NCBI RefSeq assembly: GCF_900172275.1
Contig: NZ_FWFT01000003.1
Location: 310,001-374,000, forward strand
Length of the DNA stretch: 64,000 bases
Reading direction: 5' to 3'
From: Pseudooctadecabacter jejudonensis
Lineage (GTDB): Bacteria > Pseudomonadota > Alphaproteobacteria > Rhodobacterales > Rhodobacteraceae
This document shows, one piece after another, positions 62,946-64,000 of the stretch. Below the pieces are notes generated by a model. That model saw nothing but the letters and a program-made list of their open reading frames with translations, was not told the origin of the DNA and made no database searches. Position 1 is the first letter of the stretch; the number at the start of each line of letters is the position of its first letter. The translations under genes and the position numbers were made by a program.

Positions 62946-62998
62946 CCGAGCCTCGCTCGGCAATCGGTCCAGTGGACCGATTGTGTGGTTCACGGGCG
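62946..62998 (+). repeat. Double-hairpin element after carB
   Basis: CCGAG-CCTCG-CTCGG (62946-62960) is followed at once by CAATCGGTCCA-G-TGGACCGATTG (62961-62983, 11-bp arms, CCAGTGG core), then CACGGGCGGAGCC. The arrangement matches the one after rimO. AT-rich sequence begins beyond about 63010. Confidence 0.8.
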
Positions 62999-63047
62999 GA
63001 GCCACGGAAAGTCTACGGGGTGTCTAAGCCGAAGCAAGTTGGTGCCG

Positions 63048-63064
63048 TGCATCTCAAAGATGCA
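63048..63064 (-). terminator. Hairpin after the two-helix protein gene
   Basis: TGCATCT-TTG-AGATGCA on the minus strand, directly after the stop at 63068. Stem 7 bp, no T run. Confidence 0.4.
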
Positions 63065-63067
63065 TAC

Positions 63068-63469
63068 TTAATCCCCAAGTGCCCTAACTACAGGACTCAA
63101 GAACGACTTTTCGTCGTCCTTCGCGTCAACCACGCCAGCAAGAAAAACGCCTCTGAGAACGAATACCGTAATAATTGTTATGGACAGAATTGGACCGCCA
63201 AAAAGAGCGACCTGAGCTGTATCGGATATCGTTGTAAAATCATGCTCAAGAAAAATTAGAAGCAGCAAAACGAACAGCAGAAGAGCCATACCACCAACGA
63301 CAGCGATCGCATGAGAAAACGCTTGTCTTCTGAGAGAATTTGTCAAGGTCGCGCGTTGTACCCTTGCAGACCGAAGTTCAGCTTCTGCGTCGAGGTTTTT
63401 GACCGCGGGTTCATTTGCGAAATCAACTTCCGCCTCAGCGGAAGACGAATACGGTAACTTATTGCTCAC
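63068..63469 (-). CDS. Two-helix membrane protein, candidate PanT-type toxin
   Basis: A 133-residue protein with an acidic soluble N-terminal part (1-50) and two membrane helices (about 54-74 and 86-112) followed by a short charged tail. It starts with GTG 15 nt after the stop of the Panacea-domain gene on the same strand, without a clear ribosome site, so translation is probably coupled. The position matches the toxin of panAT pairs, several of which are membrane proteins. No sequence family is recognised. Low GC content differs from carB. Confidence 0.65.
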   Translation of the reverse strand: MSNKLPYSSSAEAEVDFANEPAVKNLDAEAELRSARVQRATLTNSLRRQAFSHAIAVVGGMALLLFVLLLLIFLEHDFTTISDTAQVALFGGPILSITIITVFVLRGVFLAGVVDAKDDEKSFLSPVVRALGD

Positions 63470-63484
63470 TCAAAAACACCAAAC

Positions 63485-63988
63485 TCATTTCCGCTTCTTC
63501 GCCGTCTCGCGCTTTTGCTTGTAGTGCGAACGAATAAGGTCGTTTCCAATCGGTGCGAAAAAACCATATTCCCTGCTTGCAACGTCCCACGGTCCATTGG
63601 ATTCGTGAGTTATATCTGACAATTTGAATGCGGGCATATGCCCATATATTTCGTAGATTTCTTCGAGAAGCGACAGTTGATCTTCGTTCAAGTCCGCTGA
63701 GTCAAACATCGGAGAGGGATTTTGAAGTGTTACACCTTGCCCACGAAACTCATTATAAACGTCTGGAATGACAGGACCAAATTTCCACGCTTCAATTCGG
63801 TTTCGAAAGAGAGGCTCGTCATATATCTCCAAATGCCAGCCATGGCTGATATAAACTAACTTAAGCAGTTCCATTATCGAAAGGCGATCACCTTTCGATT
63901 CGCTGGTCTCGATGAACCAGTTTGCTACAGATCTCGCATCAACGGCGATCAAAACGCTGCTCCCATTACTCTGTGATATATCGTGCAA
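63485..63988 (-). CDS. Panacea-domain (DUF4065/SocA-like) protein, candidate antitoxin
   Basis: A 167-residue protein whose segment 40-79 (LLKLVYISHGWHLEIYDEPL then IEAWKFGPVIPDVYNEF) is the Panacea domain, known from SocA of Caulobacter and from PanA antitoxins that neutralise many unrelated toxins. The start shown is TTG, 12 nt from the window edge, and the frame is open to the edge, so the true start may lie outside; the domain itself looks complete. AT-rich, downstream partner is the two-helix protein. Confidence 0.8.
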   Translation of the reverse strand: MHDISQSNGSSVLIAVDARSVANWFIETSESKGDRLSIMELLKLVYISHGWHLEIYDEPLFRNRIEAWKFGPVIPDVYNEFRGQGVTLQNPSPMFDSADLNEDQLSLLEEIYEIYGHMPAFKLSDITHESNGPWDVASREYGFFAPIGNDLIRSHYKQKRETAKKRK

Positions 63989-64000
63989 TGAAACACTTTT

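Noticed and set aside
62972-63259. Plus-strand frame across the double hairpin and the two-helix gene
   Set aside because: It runs through the repeat and antisense to a better supported coding region.

Overview
The window looks like chromosomal DNA of an alphaproteobacterium of the Rhodobacterales (Rhodobacter/Roseobacter group). It is GC-rich and densely coded on both strands. It carries the alphaproteobacterial cell-cycle regulator GcrA, a methylmalonyl-CoA epimerase followed by a DUF1467 gene, and a BchJ-like bacteriochlorophyll reductase with a PpsR-type operator. These assignments come from reading the proteins; no database search was run. No tRNA, rRNA, CRISPR array, IS element or prophage was recognised.

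Layout. 1-6.8 kb: propionyl-CoA synthetase prpE behind a cluster of TTTGC/GCAAA operators, csbD, nadK divergent from glyA, a DUF817 membrane protein and an alpha/beta hydrolase. 6.8-12 kb: a hidden 48-codon membrane peptide, an AT-rich Sll1717-like P-loop ATPase placed after lepA, and a tail-anchored unknown protein divergent from lepA. 12-16.4 kb: lipoprotein, LMW phosphatase, Sir2 deacylase, a copper-chaperone pair, rpmB, meaB. 16.4-27.5 kb: hrpB, gnd, twin SGNH hydrolases, argF with a triplicated 3' end, a GNAT gene, argD behind a candidate arginine-rich leader peptide, an EamA transporter and an ABC-2 permease. 27.6-40.6 kb: gcrA, waaA, pirin, an LpxL-like acyltransferase, an SCP2 protein, then a surface-sugar locus (neuB, pyruvyltransferase, YrbL-like kinase, neuC and a second WaaA-type transferase, facing an oxidoreductase, an SDR, a CMP-sugar synthetase and a phosphatase). 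40.7-51.1 kb: rimO, an AT-rich SLATT gene, dgkA and many small conserved genes ending with mce. 51.3-64 kb: a response regulator, Flp-like pilin, DUF1501/DUF1800 pair, aspS, bchJ, a HAD protein without its catalytic aspartates, carB, and a second AT-rich island with a Panacea-domain protein followed by a two-helix membrane protein.

How it works together. PrpE, Mce and MeaB serve propionyl-CoA/methylmalonyl-CoA assimilation from separate sites. ArgD, ArgF and CarB serve arginine synthesis. NeuC, NeuB and NeuA would make a CMP-activated nonulosonate; the WaaA-like paralogue between them is a plausible transferase. Three AT-rich inserts (7.0-8.6, 42.2-43.1 and 63.0-64.0 kb) carry proteins of defence or toxin-antitoxin type and are the best candidates for something new. 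Two of them directly follow a double-hairpin repeat with a CCAGTGG core. Several other short dispersed repeats are catalogued.
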